From positions 68,711,249-68,775,248 of the forward strand of contig OZ038423.1 in the NCBI GenBank assembly GCA_964036155.1: DNA of 64,000 bases. The letters are read 5' to 3'. Made by a program: the position numbers and the translations under genes. Position 1 is the first letter of the stretch. Each line of letters starts with the position of its first letter. Under the pieces are notes generated by a model. That model did not search any database. It worked only from the letters and a program-made list of their open reading frames with translations, and was not told the DNA's origin. Of the stretch, positions 38,101 to 48,804 are shown one piece after another. Origin of the DNA: Diploscapter coronatus (lineage: Eukaryota; Nematoda; Chromadorea; Rhabditida; Rhabditidae).

Positions 38101-41100
38101 TGTATAGAAGTGGGTGGAATCACGTAGAATGTTTACCGTCCATTTAGTACGAACTACATAATCTTATGCTACAGGATAGATGCTTAAAATATTTATTTGG
38201 AATATATTTTCAAGAGTTTGTTTGCTTGAAATTATCACAGGCGTTCTTTTTCTTTCCATATGTCTTAGCATATGACCAGAGTTTTCTTATTATTTTGGAT
38301 ATCCAAAGAAAAGTGGGGATCATAGAACTTGCAGAACCCCTATTTTTCTTGCAAAATGATCGTTAGTTTTTTCTCCCCCGAAAGGACTAGTTTTTGGTAT
38401 CCCTTTCTATTTTGCCTCTTATTTTTCAGTACTATTTCTTTCTTTTTCCCTCTTGTTTTTTGTAGTCTCTAAACGCGGCAAATATAATTTTAAATTGGGC
38501 TAACTTTTTTCCTCCTATTTCTCTTTCGTTCAATTTTACGAGCTTTCTTTTTCCCTTTCCCATCAGTCTTTTTCATTTTTTATGCTGATGGCAATCCATT
38601 TTTCTTTTTCCTCTCCCTTTTCATACTATTTTCCCCCTTTCTACATCTTTTACTTATCTCTTCATCACATGACCAGAGCAGGGAAATAGTATGAGAAAGT
38701 GGGAGATGGGAAAAGAAGCAGAAAATGAGAAATAATACGGGGAAATGAGGGGAAGAGAAAGAGACGAGGACTTGTGGCCTTGCTCTTTCCTCTTACTCAT
38801 AAAGAGAGTCTCTTTCTTTGTCCTCTCTAAAAATAAAGTGTTATTTTCTTTCTCTCTAACTTTCTCCTTTTCTTTTCCCTTTCCTATTTTTGAGCGCTAT
38901 TTTCACTCCTTCAATTTTTTGGACCAACAGGCCAAAATTGGCAAAAACGTGTAGGCGCCCGGGGATAAAAACTGGCAAACGAGATCGGAAAAAGGAGATT
39001 TTGGAGAAGAAATCTGAAGGAAAATTGACCCAATTTAGGAAGAGTAAATCATAACAGGGAAAAGAGATTAGAAGGATTTTCTTGAATAGAATGTTGTTTA
39101 TGGGAAGGGGAGGTATCGAGTTTAGTTTGAGGAAGTTTTTGTTTTCATTTTTAATCATACTGATAAGATCTAGGAATTAATATGCAAATTGTTGAAATTT
39201 TGTTTGGGTCTTGATGAAATTCGCCCGAAAATGAGGCAGTATTAAAATTATTTACATCAAATTTCTTGCGAAAATGTTTGAAACATCAGTGTCTGGAATT
39301 TTTAAAAATCTAAAATTTGAATCATCCACAATTTAGCAGTGGTCCTGATTCTTATCTCTCCCCTCGATTACATCATTATCTCCCGAATGTCGTATTCCAA
39401 TCGAGATTACACAGATCCGTTTTGAAGAGAGGAGGGAATAAAGAACGATCAGCTTTGCGATATCACTTATCCTTTCTCTATCTCTCTAAAAATCATACCA
39501 TTTCTCACTTTCTCGTTTTCTCTAACTCTAAATTTGTTGTTCTCTCCTTCAAATGCACCAGCTGCTCCAGAATATAAGGACACATGTGCAAAAAGAGTTC
39601 CTCGACTGGCACTGAGCATTGATATGACAGTCGGGTTTGGCAGACTAATTTATCACTGGGTTAGAGACTATTTCCTGACTCTCTAACTTTAAAACATTTT
39701 TTATCCAAACAGTTTCTGGACCTCTTCTTTATCACCAAACGAAAATAGATCTCTAGCACTTTCGAGAATGAGTGAGTGGTTACGACTTTCTAAAGAATTT
39801 TGGCAAAGTGTCCATTTTCGTCCGATCAATTTTGATTTTCCCAGACACTATTTTTAATGAATGTTCTTTGGTAACTTTGCACGTTCATTTGTTCAGTTCA
39901 ATTTGAGGACTTGCTTTATTTGCTTTGAAAATTCGGATCTTTTTCAATTTTCAGAAAACTTTATTTCTAGTCGCAAAACTTTTATCTCTTCCTCTCGTTT
40001 TCTCTAAAACGTACTATTTCACCATTTAGTATCGCGTTCTCACATTTTTCGATCTCATTTTTCTTTCTCTTTTCCTTGACTTTTTCAAAGTACTATTTCT
40101 CCCTCCTCTCTTTCGTTCCCTTTTCCCATTTCAAATGCTCTCTTCCTAACCCCTCGTGATTCTCCCTTTGGCACGTTCGTCGTGTCTTCCAACTGATGCT
40201 CTTTTTCTCTATCTTTCGTAACGTTGAAGGATAAGAGAGCAAAAACGGCTGGTATAGTCGAAAAGCGGGTTTGATTTGTTTCATTTCCGAAAATTCCCTT
40301 TCACACTCTCGGCAGAAAGGCTTTTCGTATAGTGGCGTCACAGGGTCTTTTGAATTTCATCAATGATGTTGATAGTGATGCTATCATTTTCAGCGTATTT
40401 TGATCTATTCTGGTCTAATTTTACACGTTTCCTCTAAATTGCCACTTGCTAAAATCACGAACCACTTCGGATTATCAGTTTTCTGAACTTCCCCATTTTT
40501 CGATTTTTTTCTATCTTGATCAGACCATTTCCCTTATCATTTATCAATTAGTTTCTTGATTCTAGAACTAACTAGACACCGTCGTCTTTACCAGAAGTCT
40601 GTCACCTTTGATTTTTTGAAACGTTTTTCACCAAATTTTAAAAAATTCCAAAAATTTCGTCCTGCGTAAATCGCGTTGTTTAAAACTAATTATCAATTTA
40701 TTCCACTTCAGATGATCAATTTCTGCCAGCTCCGCGTCGAAGACCTGCACCGTCGTCTGGACGAGTCTCTGTCCGCCTTCCAGAAGAGCGTCAACCGCAA
40801 AGACAACGCTCAAGCCCGTGCCCTCCATTGCGTCAAACAGAACTCTAAGGAGGTTCTCATTGAAGTTGTGCAGGTTGGTTCGAAAAAAAAACAATAAATT
40901 ATTTCTGACACATTTTGTAACGAATATACACAAACGTGTGTATGGTTGCTTTGAATTTTCTATAAATTTATAGAAAATGAAGTATTTTTATTTAAAACAA
41001 TGATAAATGCACAGTCACCTTTTCAAATTCGAAATTTCATTCTTTGAAATCTTGAAGTATATATTTTTAAACGTGGTAAAATGGCAAGCTTGCAGCCTGG

Positions 41101-43941
41101 CGTCCGTCCTCGTCTGGACCGTCTGCTTGCGGCGTCCGCCCCTCTGAAGGTTGTATGCGGCGACACGGCCACTTCCTCTGGCTGTTTGGAGTTCACGAAT
41201 TCGCCTGCCGAATCGACGGACTCGGGAGTAGGAATGTCGCCCGCTGTGAGTCCCACGTCGAATGGAAAGCAGTCCCCGTTCTACGAGTATTCGGGTTAGT
41301 CCAGATGTCCCCTATATCTCGCCTTGAAACTGTTAAGCGATTTACATTGAAGCTTTTCGAAGTATTGAAGGAGACGCTATTGCATTTATTATATTGGATA
41401 TTTTGAATCATAATCTTATGAAATGATAAAATCGAAGTTCCAAGGGGGGGCATTGAAATCGAGAATTATGGGATTTTTGAAACATACAAATTTTAAACAA
41501 ATCGACTAATCTAATTCTTTTTAGAGGAAAACCGCCTCGGAATGCGTCAGCGTTCGGCGAGCGAGTCCGTTTGGAACAACGACGGGCTAAAGGGCATCCT
41601 CAAGAAGCCCAAACGGTACACCCGGTTGCTCAGGTAATTTACACAACTCTACATTTTTTTATTTGTTGGAACATAGACCAAGATTTTTTTTATATAGAGT
41701 GAAGAAGATTCTGGAAGAAAGTTTGTCAAATATGTTTTAGGAATAATCAAAAATTCTGAAAACTCCTAGAAAATCGATAATTTTCAGTCGCTCCGCCTCC
41801 GAATGCAACGGTCACTTGCTACCGGACGAGGCTGAGGCTACGCTTCAAGTTTGTGAACTTCTGGAATGTTCCGAGGAAGAGAGGGAGGACTCCGTCGAAA
41901 TCGTCCCCAGACAGAAACGGGTCTCTTTCAGTGAAAAGGTGCGTTCTAGAATTTTCTGCAAAATTTTTTTTTTTTTTTAAATTTTTTAGTTTAAAAATTT
42001 GGATTTAGTTCTGAAAACGAATAAAATGAAATATTTGCAGGTGGATCGGAAATTGTTCAAAACCGGACAGTGCATTGCGTCGCAGGCACGCAAGAATCAG
42101 GTAAAATTTTAAAAAATACAGTAATCCTCAAGAATTTGCATAAATTTCAGTTATTTTCTTTAAAAAAGCAAATCGTTCAAAATTTGAAAACAAACGTTTT
42201 TCAATTTTCAGAAACGTCGCGAGAGCAAGAAGAGAAAGGAAGAGCGGGAAAGACGAGCCTCGCTGTCCTTGGACTACGAACACGAGGTATCCATTCCAAC
42301 TTCCGCTGAAAAAGAAGTCCTGCCCTGCCCTTAAGCGGAATTTGCGTAGATCGCGTTGCGAGAAATTAGATGAGAAAGATTGAGATAAGTGATTGGACAT
42401 GCAGAGTGTTCGAATTTGAGAGGGGGTTGCTCTGGGATTTCACTTTTCCCATAAAATCGATTCTTTTCCAGAACAAACTCCTCGATAATAAGCCCTATCA
42501 TCTTTATTCCATCCCGAATTTCATTTCATTTCACCTTCCTACTCTCACACTTGTTCTCTTTATTTCGTGATTTTCCATGTATTTCTTCTTTGTACTATAT
42601 TTGTTTATCCAAAATCTTTTAGGTAAGCTGAAGTCGAATTTTTCTGGAATCCTCAGAAAAATCGATTTTCCGTATTTAAGCAATCTTATAAGTATTTTAT
42701 TTTTGTTAACTTACCATGATCTGCGTTATTTTAGGTGTTTTAGGTAGTAGGAAAATTTGTATCATTGATTTTTCGCGAACTTATATTTGATGAAAAATCA
42801 AATATGATTTCAGGGGAAGTCCGTGGTAGATTTTTTTTGGAAAGGCTGATTTTTCAACACTTTCAAAATCTCAGGTGCATTGTTTTCATTTCAGGGTCAT
42901 AATGCGTCTCTTTCGAATTCACCAGCCGGGTCTCTTATCATTTTGTTTTATCAAGCTCAGGGTCAAATCTGTGATAAGTCAATTTTTGATAGCAGAGCGG
43001 AGTGTGAGTGCACTTTTAAAAGTTCTAGAAAAGCTTGTTTTCTAGAAGTCTGAAAGATTATAGAAGTCCGAAAACTCCACTTTTCCTATCTGATCTTTCT
43101 TTTTCTTTGTGCCTTTGAAAATCATCTCTTGCCTAAATAGAGATAAGTCTATCAAAAATCTGTTGATCAAGCAAAAAATGCATATCGAATTTTGATGGAC
43201 TATCTAAACCCTTTTTCATTGTTAGTTACCGTATTGTTTCATCTTATCTGATATGGCGTGTATGTTGAATGTGTATATATTTGCTCTAAGGAAAGGATGT
43301 GTGAAAGGATAAAAGCGTGAAGTTTTGGAGGAAGTGCGATTTTGCGAAACTATGAATTTCGTTAAACGCGAATTCAGTATATCTGAAAATGCGATATGAT
43401 TCAAGAATTTCTACTTCGAAAGAATTTGTGAAAGTTCAATAATGCGTCGATTTGATTTCAAAAATCCTAAATTCCAGACTTCTAAAACCGACGTTGCGCC
43501 CTCTGGCGATTCTGAATCGAAGAACGACGACGACGTTTTTGAGAAGCCGGGGACGGTGACGTCATCTGAACGACAGGACAGCGGCTTCGTGGACGGCGAT
43601 GACGAGCAGGAAGAGGAAGGTGGAAGACAGCAGGTACAGTATTTGGACTACTGTAATTATAGATGACATCAATGTTTAAAGATTACTGTAGAAGTCACTT
43701 GAAAAGCAATGAGGGAGATTGTTGTGAGATTTGAAAATGAAAATCGACAACATAATTTTGATAAAAGATAAAAAGATAAGTCTTTAATTTTATGAGAATG
43801 AATTTTCATGAAGATCAACTTTACGATCTACTTGAGCGGTAAAATTGATATTAAAAATAGCGTAATTCCTAAAATATCTATTTTCAGGAAGAAGTTTGGA
43901 AAGCGGCGGTGAGACGTCAGCGCAATGCGGTGTCGGTCTGA
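26142..43941 (+). CDS. Divergent PIH / Kintoun (DNAAF2)-like protein
   Basis: Exons 26142-26203, 27679-27847, 28015-28095, 28633-28769, 29503-29645, 29816-29931, 30181-30327, 40712-40873, 41096-41294, 41525-41633, 41788-41938, 42041-42100, 42212-42286, 43478-43633 and 43888-43941 join in frame to 606 residues. Residues about 90-135 (VRFHPSTFQMAQ..., then a helix ending in LEQKLRHLG) resemble the end of the Kintoun PIH domain (VVFHPDALALARR...LKAKYKG). The C-terminal half has GILKKPKRYTR, RSASE repeats, KRVSFSEKVDRKLF and a basic KNQKRRESKKRKEERERR tail, which resembles the Kintoun tail. Kintoun is an HSP90/HSP70 co-chaperone for axonemal dynein assembly; that role cannot be assumed in a nematode. 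Exons 7 and 8 both begin with ATG after an acceptor, so this could be two genes split by the 10.4 kb intron. Kintoun-like features on both sides favour one. Family assignment comes from memory and is moderate. Confidence 0.55.
26930..27320 (+). repeat. Mixed purine then pyrimidine repeat tract in intron 1 of the Kintoun-like gene
   Basis: The left half is purine-rich with AAATAGTATGGG at 27016 and AATAGTATGGAAA at 27105. The right half switches to pyrimidines with CATACTATTTCTCGG near 27226. The two halves form a loose, imperfect inverted arrangement. The 160-codon minus ORF here is a low-complexity artefact. Confidence 0.6.
31300..31720 (-). repeat. Pyrimidine repeat tract
   Basis: Begins with GGTTAGAGACGCAGTGTATGA, then CTTT/CTCT-rich sequence with CATGCTATTTTCCC and GTACTATTTCTC cores (31448, 31556). 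Confidence 0.5.
34630..34920 (-). repeat. Pyrimidine repeat tract with (CT)n microsatellite
   Basis: Contains ATGCTATTTCTC and a CTCTCTCTCTCTCTCTC run near 34825-34842. Same compositional class as the other tracts. Confidence 0.5.
35080..36110 (+). repeat. Cluster of diverged ATGATAAAGCATAGG repeats
   Basis: Imperfect units start near 35085, 35160, 35485, 35662, 36015 and 36078. Shared pattern: (CAT)ATGATAAAGCATAGG, a few bases, AAAAC-GGCT, then often ATATT-ATCA-AATCAC. Units are irregularly spaced, so this looks like decayed copies of a dispersed element, not a clean tandem array. Confidence 0.5.
36840..37400 (-). repeat. Pyrimidine repeat tract
   Basis: Cores ATACTATTTTCGC, ATACTATTTCTCCC and GTACTATTTCTC near 37016, 37064 and 37151. 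Long pyrimidine-coded ORFs here are not genes. Confidence 0.55.
38370..39110. repeat. Pyrimidine/purine repeat tract with strand switch
   Basis: GTACTATTTCTTTC (38429) and CATACTATTTTCCCC (38623) are followed by the complementary orientation GGGAAATAGTATGAG (38682), then pyrimidines again. The polarity switches make a large, imperfect palindromic arrangement. Confidence 0.55.
39930..40180 (-). repeat. Pyrimidine repeat tract near the end of the giant intron
   Basis: GTACTATTTCACC (40009) and GTACTATTTCTCCC (40089) cores in CTTT/CTCT filler. Confidence 0.5.
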
Positions 43942-45551
43942 TGAGTTTTTGCCAAAAACCGGCAAAATTCGAAACCCGACGTCCGACCAACGGAGCCACG
44001 ACCACAAAGCGAAACAGATAATTGAAACTCTCAACACTTGGTGATTTAACTCAAACAAAACAACGCCTTCAAAAACGCCTACTTTACATATGATTTGTTG
44101 CAGTAATTGGAGAGGTTACACTGATGTTTTAAATACGCCAGATTTTACGACAATTATTAGAATGCCGAAAATTTCCTATAAAAATTTACGGTATTTTCGA
44201 TTATGAATGTTAATTTTATTACATCTTTTCAATAGCCTGGTAAAAAGTAAGAAAAAAGTAACAAATTGTTGTAAAGTTTGATGTATTTCCGTTTTTCAAC
44301 TTGGGGGAAAATGGTGACATACCGTAATTTCCGGAAACTCAACTTTTTCGTATGACCTGTATCATAGTGTAGTTCAAGATAATTCATAAGCTGTAAAATA
44401 GTTAGCAACTTTTTTGAGGAGAATTTTTGAGAATTCAATTTTTTCAGAGAATTAGGCTTTTTCAAAAATTTTTCTCGAATTGAAGAAATTTTAGTGGTGT
44501 AAGTTTAGTAGTTGTAATGCCTCAAATCTTATTTAGGGCTATATTTGTTTAAGGTTTATGAAATTTTGAAAAACGAAGAATCTAGCCCTGAATAGTTTAT
44601 TGTTAGAAGTGTAGCGGTGAGGTCTATTCCTGAAAATCTTAAGAATATAAACCATGGACTATCTTTGCAAAAATACGAATTTTTGCAAACGTGAGACATG
44701 GTTTGTTTTCTCGGATTTCCGCAATATCGTGTTTGACATGTTCATTCATTCATTTATTTTTTGACACTATATCAGAGTTACAATCGAACATAACATTGGT
44801 ATACGAATTTTCCGAAGCGGTTTATATCAGTCTATTCGCTATTGAAGTTGGGAGGTGGAGTTTTTAAACTTCGGACAAAATTGAAGTTAAATTTGAACTT
44901 CATGAAACTTCAAAATTGATCTTGAAGTTTGAAAAGCTTCAACCTCTTTTTCTTATCGATACTCTGATCCATTTCCTCTAGTTACAAACCTTATCAAAAT
45001 GCCTTGCATTCCTTTTTTTCCGACGGGAATTTCAAAAAATTTCGAATTCTAGTGAATTTTGAAATTTCCAATGTAATTTTCCTTAAAATCGGATTTTCAT
45101 AGGCTCCGCTCATTTTTACACGATTCATTGGGCAAGACTATGGAAGTTTTATTTCGTGGCCTTCTGAAAAATCTCACCTTCGAAATTATTTCTCTGGATA
45201 ATTTGAGAATTTGAAGTTGGCATTTTTCTGGTAACAATTTTTGAGTGCTGTGCTATTTTCCTAAATTTGTATATTTCACTCTCACCTTTTTCTCTAGTAA
45301 TCGCGGGCTAAGATTTGTGAGTATGAAAAATTTGTACAAATCGAATGCCGTAATTTTGGATAATAGCTTCGAAAGATTCCATGATTACGGTAGTTGGTTT
45401 GTAAATTTCTTCCCCCAAAATCTTGAATTGATCCTATACACCGTGTACAACCAAGCCTATTCTTTCTATTCTCCGAATATATGAAATCCGAATACTATGC
45501 GCGGTTTTTCTCATTGAAATGTGTGTTATTTTTCAACTTCGAGTACTTTTC

Positions 45552-45602
45552 AGCCAAAATTTTGAGTACTTTTCGTAGAATTTGGCTAAGAAGTACTCAA
45601 AA
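45552..45602. repeat. Hairpin: 12-base perfect inverted repeat plus nested arms
   Basis: TTTTGAGTACTT (45560-45571) pairs exactly with AAGTACTCAAAA (45591-45602), loop 19 bases. A second pair, AGCCAAA (45552-45558) with TTTGGCT (45581-45587), interlocks with it. Confidence 0.7.
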
Positions 45603-47119
45603 GCCTAATTTTTCAGTGAAAAGTGAAGTTTTTCTAATCAAAACTTCATGTTTTCGAGACAATATTTGTATATAATCATGGAAAATTCTCTCCCCCATCC
45701 CTTAATTTTTAAAAATATCCTAATTAATTATTCCTTGTTGAGTTAATATTATTCCCTTACTATTTTTGTCGTGTTATCTCCTATTTTTATGCAATTTGTG
45801 TTTAAAAAAACTACAAAAATTACAAAAAAGATATACGTTGTATGTTTTATGGGTTATTGTAATTGTATCTTTTACTAGCTTTTCGTAAGATTTTTGATTT
45901 GAAATTTAGATTTTAAGATTTATATTTATTAAGTAGCGTTTTCAAAGCCCCGTTCGCGAAGAGTGTTTCTAGTTAGCTCTTGGGTCAAAACTGCGGATCT
46001 ATTTCGGATATATGAAATCCAGACATCCTTTTTTGATCTTAAGAGATATCTCCCAACCCCAGTTGAACATTATTTCTTTAAATTGCGTGTATTTTTAGCA
46101 ATGTACAAGCTAATCAAGGCTTCCCTCTTTTCGTACTTGTAATTCTTGCAATTTTACCCCCGAAATTGGCTTTTTCTCCCGTTTTTGGGACAAGGCTATA
46201 ATTTTGGGGGCAAAATGCTAGAATATGGTCAATTTTATGATTTCTTTTTAGAAATAGCAAACTGACCGTAGGAGTAAGTTTCTAGTGAAATATCGGTAAT
46301 ACTTATGTCAGTTAGTTTTGTATGTCATTTTTAATGAAAACGTAATAAAGAAGTTAATGAAGAATACAGTAATGAAATCACAAATTCAAGAAAAACATGA
46401 GATATGAGAAAATTCTAAAAAAGACAAATTGCACGAAAAATCAGACGATACAAATATTACGGATGGATAATCTACTGTATCAGAAAATTCATTTTAAAAA
46501 ATCAAGCAAGTGATTTTTTCGAAATATTAGGTGTAGCTTTTGCTGTTGTAATGAAATTTCATTCAGTCGAAAATGGCTTTCGCTAACACTAAGTATTAGC
46601 GCCCTTGAAGCCAACTGAATAGCCATTTTACGGTTAAGTCCCAGTCAAAAACTAATTTCTATCTCACATTTCGAACATACAGCTTTAATTGAAAGCGGTA
46701 AAATATTCTGATTTTAGAGCTCGATTTCACCGGGGATAAAAGCGAAAATTTTTTATCTTAAAGTCTCGTAATCATCTACTAGGCCTAATTAATTGATCCT
46801 GAGTTTTATCCCTGATGAACTTATCTATTTTTTTTTAGAATTTCGACTTTACGTTCTTAAAAAGAACATTAGAGACTACTGACTTTAAAGCTGGACTTGA
46901 TCAGGGATATAGTCGAAGAATGACTAATTTTAGGCATCATACTCATCTCATCACCACTGAGACTGTTAGCATGCATTGTATTTTTAATAAATTATCGTCG
47001 ATATAAAGACAATTTGAATTTACTTTTTTCATATTATATTAATGGTGAAATTTATTAATCGAATTTGTTTGTTATGGAATTTATAAATCATTCAAATTTA
47101 ATATAATGAAAATAAGAAA

Positions 47120-47125
47120 TTTATT
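47120..47125 (-). terminator. Poly(A) signal of the ShKT-domain gene
   Basis: AATAAA on the minus strand (TTTATT on plus), 48 bases after the stop codon at 47173-47175. Confidence 0.6.
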
Positions 47126-47172
47126 AAGCTCGGAGATGTTTTTTCTGATGATTATGATTATAGATCCAAAAT

Positions 47173-48804
47173 TTAGCAGTATCCGCAGGTCTGAAATTAA
47201 ATTAATAGGATAGTAAGATCAAATTTGTAATTTTTTGCTTAACAGGTACCAAATTGTTTTTTGAAGAAAACAAATCTAGTATCTAATTCATTTTATGGCA
47301 CCCTTAAAATTATGTTTGACAATTATCCATACCTTTGGGCACTGATCTCTCATCAGGGCCTGGTACGCTGGGTTGGTGCAAAGGTAGGCGTCCTAAAATA
47401 GTTTTACATCTTTTTCCTAATTTGTTCATCTATTTGATTTAATATTGCATAAAAATATAATTTCATGAAGAAAACTGATCTTCATCAGTTTTGACACTTT
47501 CATAAAAAAAACAATACCTATCATTCGAAATGATATTATTACTGTTAATTTTTAGCGTCTGTTACCACTAAAATGATATACTTACCATGAAAAATGGTAA
47601 TTTTACCATAAAATGGTATCTTTAACACTCGAAATTGTGCCACTTACCCCTGGGCAATCAGAAACACCAGTCTGTGGGTTGATCTTATCCACACAGCTGC
47701 TACCAGGGGCTGCGGTAGGGGCCGCCGTGGGATTTCCGCCTCCGCCTCCACAACGGTTGCAGGTCTGAAATATGTATTTTCAGCTCTAAAAAATAATTTC
47801 AGGTCTAAAAATGTTATTTTTGGTCTAAAAAAGGGTTTTAGGTTAAAAATAGAATCTAGAAAATTGCATATGAAAATGATGATATATTTTTAAATTGTTG
47901 GTATTTAGAAACACTTTTCGAAGCTCTAGGACCCATATTATGCTACAAAAGGGCAAATTATAGCATACTAGGAGCCAATTTATGGTACCACAAGAACCAT
48001 GTTGGCAATACCACCCACCTTAGGGCACTGATCGGTCATCACTTGGTAGTAGGTGGGGTCGTTGCAGTAGCTGGTCTGAAGTTACAACTTGGCTATCTCT
48101 ATGATACCATTTTTGATAATAAAATGGTAGCCCTACCATTTTTGGGCAGTCAGACACTCCGGTGTTTGGGTTAACCTTGTCGACGCAGTTGGAGACGGGT
48201 CCGGCGGTGGTAGGGCCGACGGTGGTAGCCCCATTATCAATGATATCGGCAAATTTGCAGCAGGTAGCGTTGCTTAGGCAAGCCATACCTGAAAGTAACT
48301 TCGATTTTAAGTCGAAATTACCTCACTTTTGGCGTAATAGGCAAAAATTATGCTAATTAACTCATATTTTTAAAAAGTAACTGAAAATGACTAAATTTTA
48401 GCCATATTCGGTCAATATTTGATCGAAATAACACAATTTCGAAAATATTAGCACGTAATTAATTGAGTTTTTCGAGGTCATATTACTTAATTACTTACCC
48501 TCAGGACAGATGAAGATCGAATCGTTAATTGAGAGACAGGCTGAAAAAGTCAATCATTAATTAAATTTTTGGGTATATAAAGTCTCGGTTGAAAAGCATC
48601 GAATTATATCCTTAAGTTTGAATCGATAAAATTCTGTGTGAGATAAAATTTAGAAACTCGCTTAAGAATATAGTTAGTTACCAGAAATGAATACATATCC
48701 TTACCAGACTGAATATTGCTGCATCCATATTGGGGGGTTCCCTGAGAAATGACAGACGATGTGAGAGCCAGAAAAGCGGCGAGACCGACCATACGACGAT
48801 CCAT
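47173..48804 (-). CDS. Small secreted protein with two ShKT domains
   Basis: Minus-strand exons 48804-48705, 48540-48499, 48288-48137, 48075-48019, 47764-47648, 47392-47333 and 47190-47173 encode 181 residues. A signal peptide (MDRRMVGLAAFLALTSSVIS) precedes a short Cys-containing region and two ShKT-type six-cysteine modules (PF01549 pattern C..D...DC...C...M...CP.TC..C), ending TCNRC and TCGYC-stop. A Thr/Pro/Gly linker precedes each module. ShKT modules are common in nematode secreted proteins and astacin tails; no toxin role is implied. Both modules are cut by phase-0 introns at equivalent positions, indicating domain duplication with introns. Specific function unknown. Confidence 0.88.

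Larger units (their letters stand above)
30328..40711 (+). other. 10.4 kb intron of the Kintoun-like gene
   Basis: From donor ATG|GTTAGT to acceptor CCACTTCAG. Very long for a rhabditid gene whose other introns are mostly 45-600 bases. It is filled with AT-rich sequence, at least five purine/pyrimidine repeat tracts and a cluster of ATGATAAAGCATAGG-like repeats. No full nested gene was recognised; a possible small membrane-protein exon at 31841-31936 is discussed under findings. It could instead hold an unrecognised gene boundary. Confidence 0.5.
43942..47172. other. Intergenic between convergent genes
   Basis: 3.2 kb, AT-rich. No exon supported. It contains GAAGTTT-type simple repeats at 44880-44945, a hairpin at 45552-45602 and short inverted repeats near 46571-46630 (AAAATGGCT and AGCCATTTT arms). 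Confidence 0.5.
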
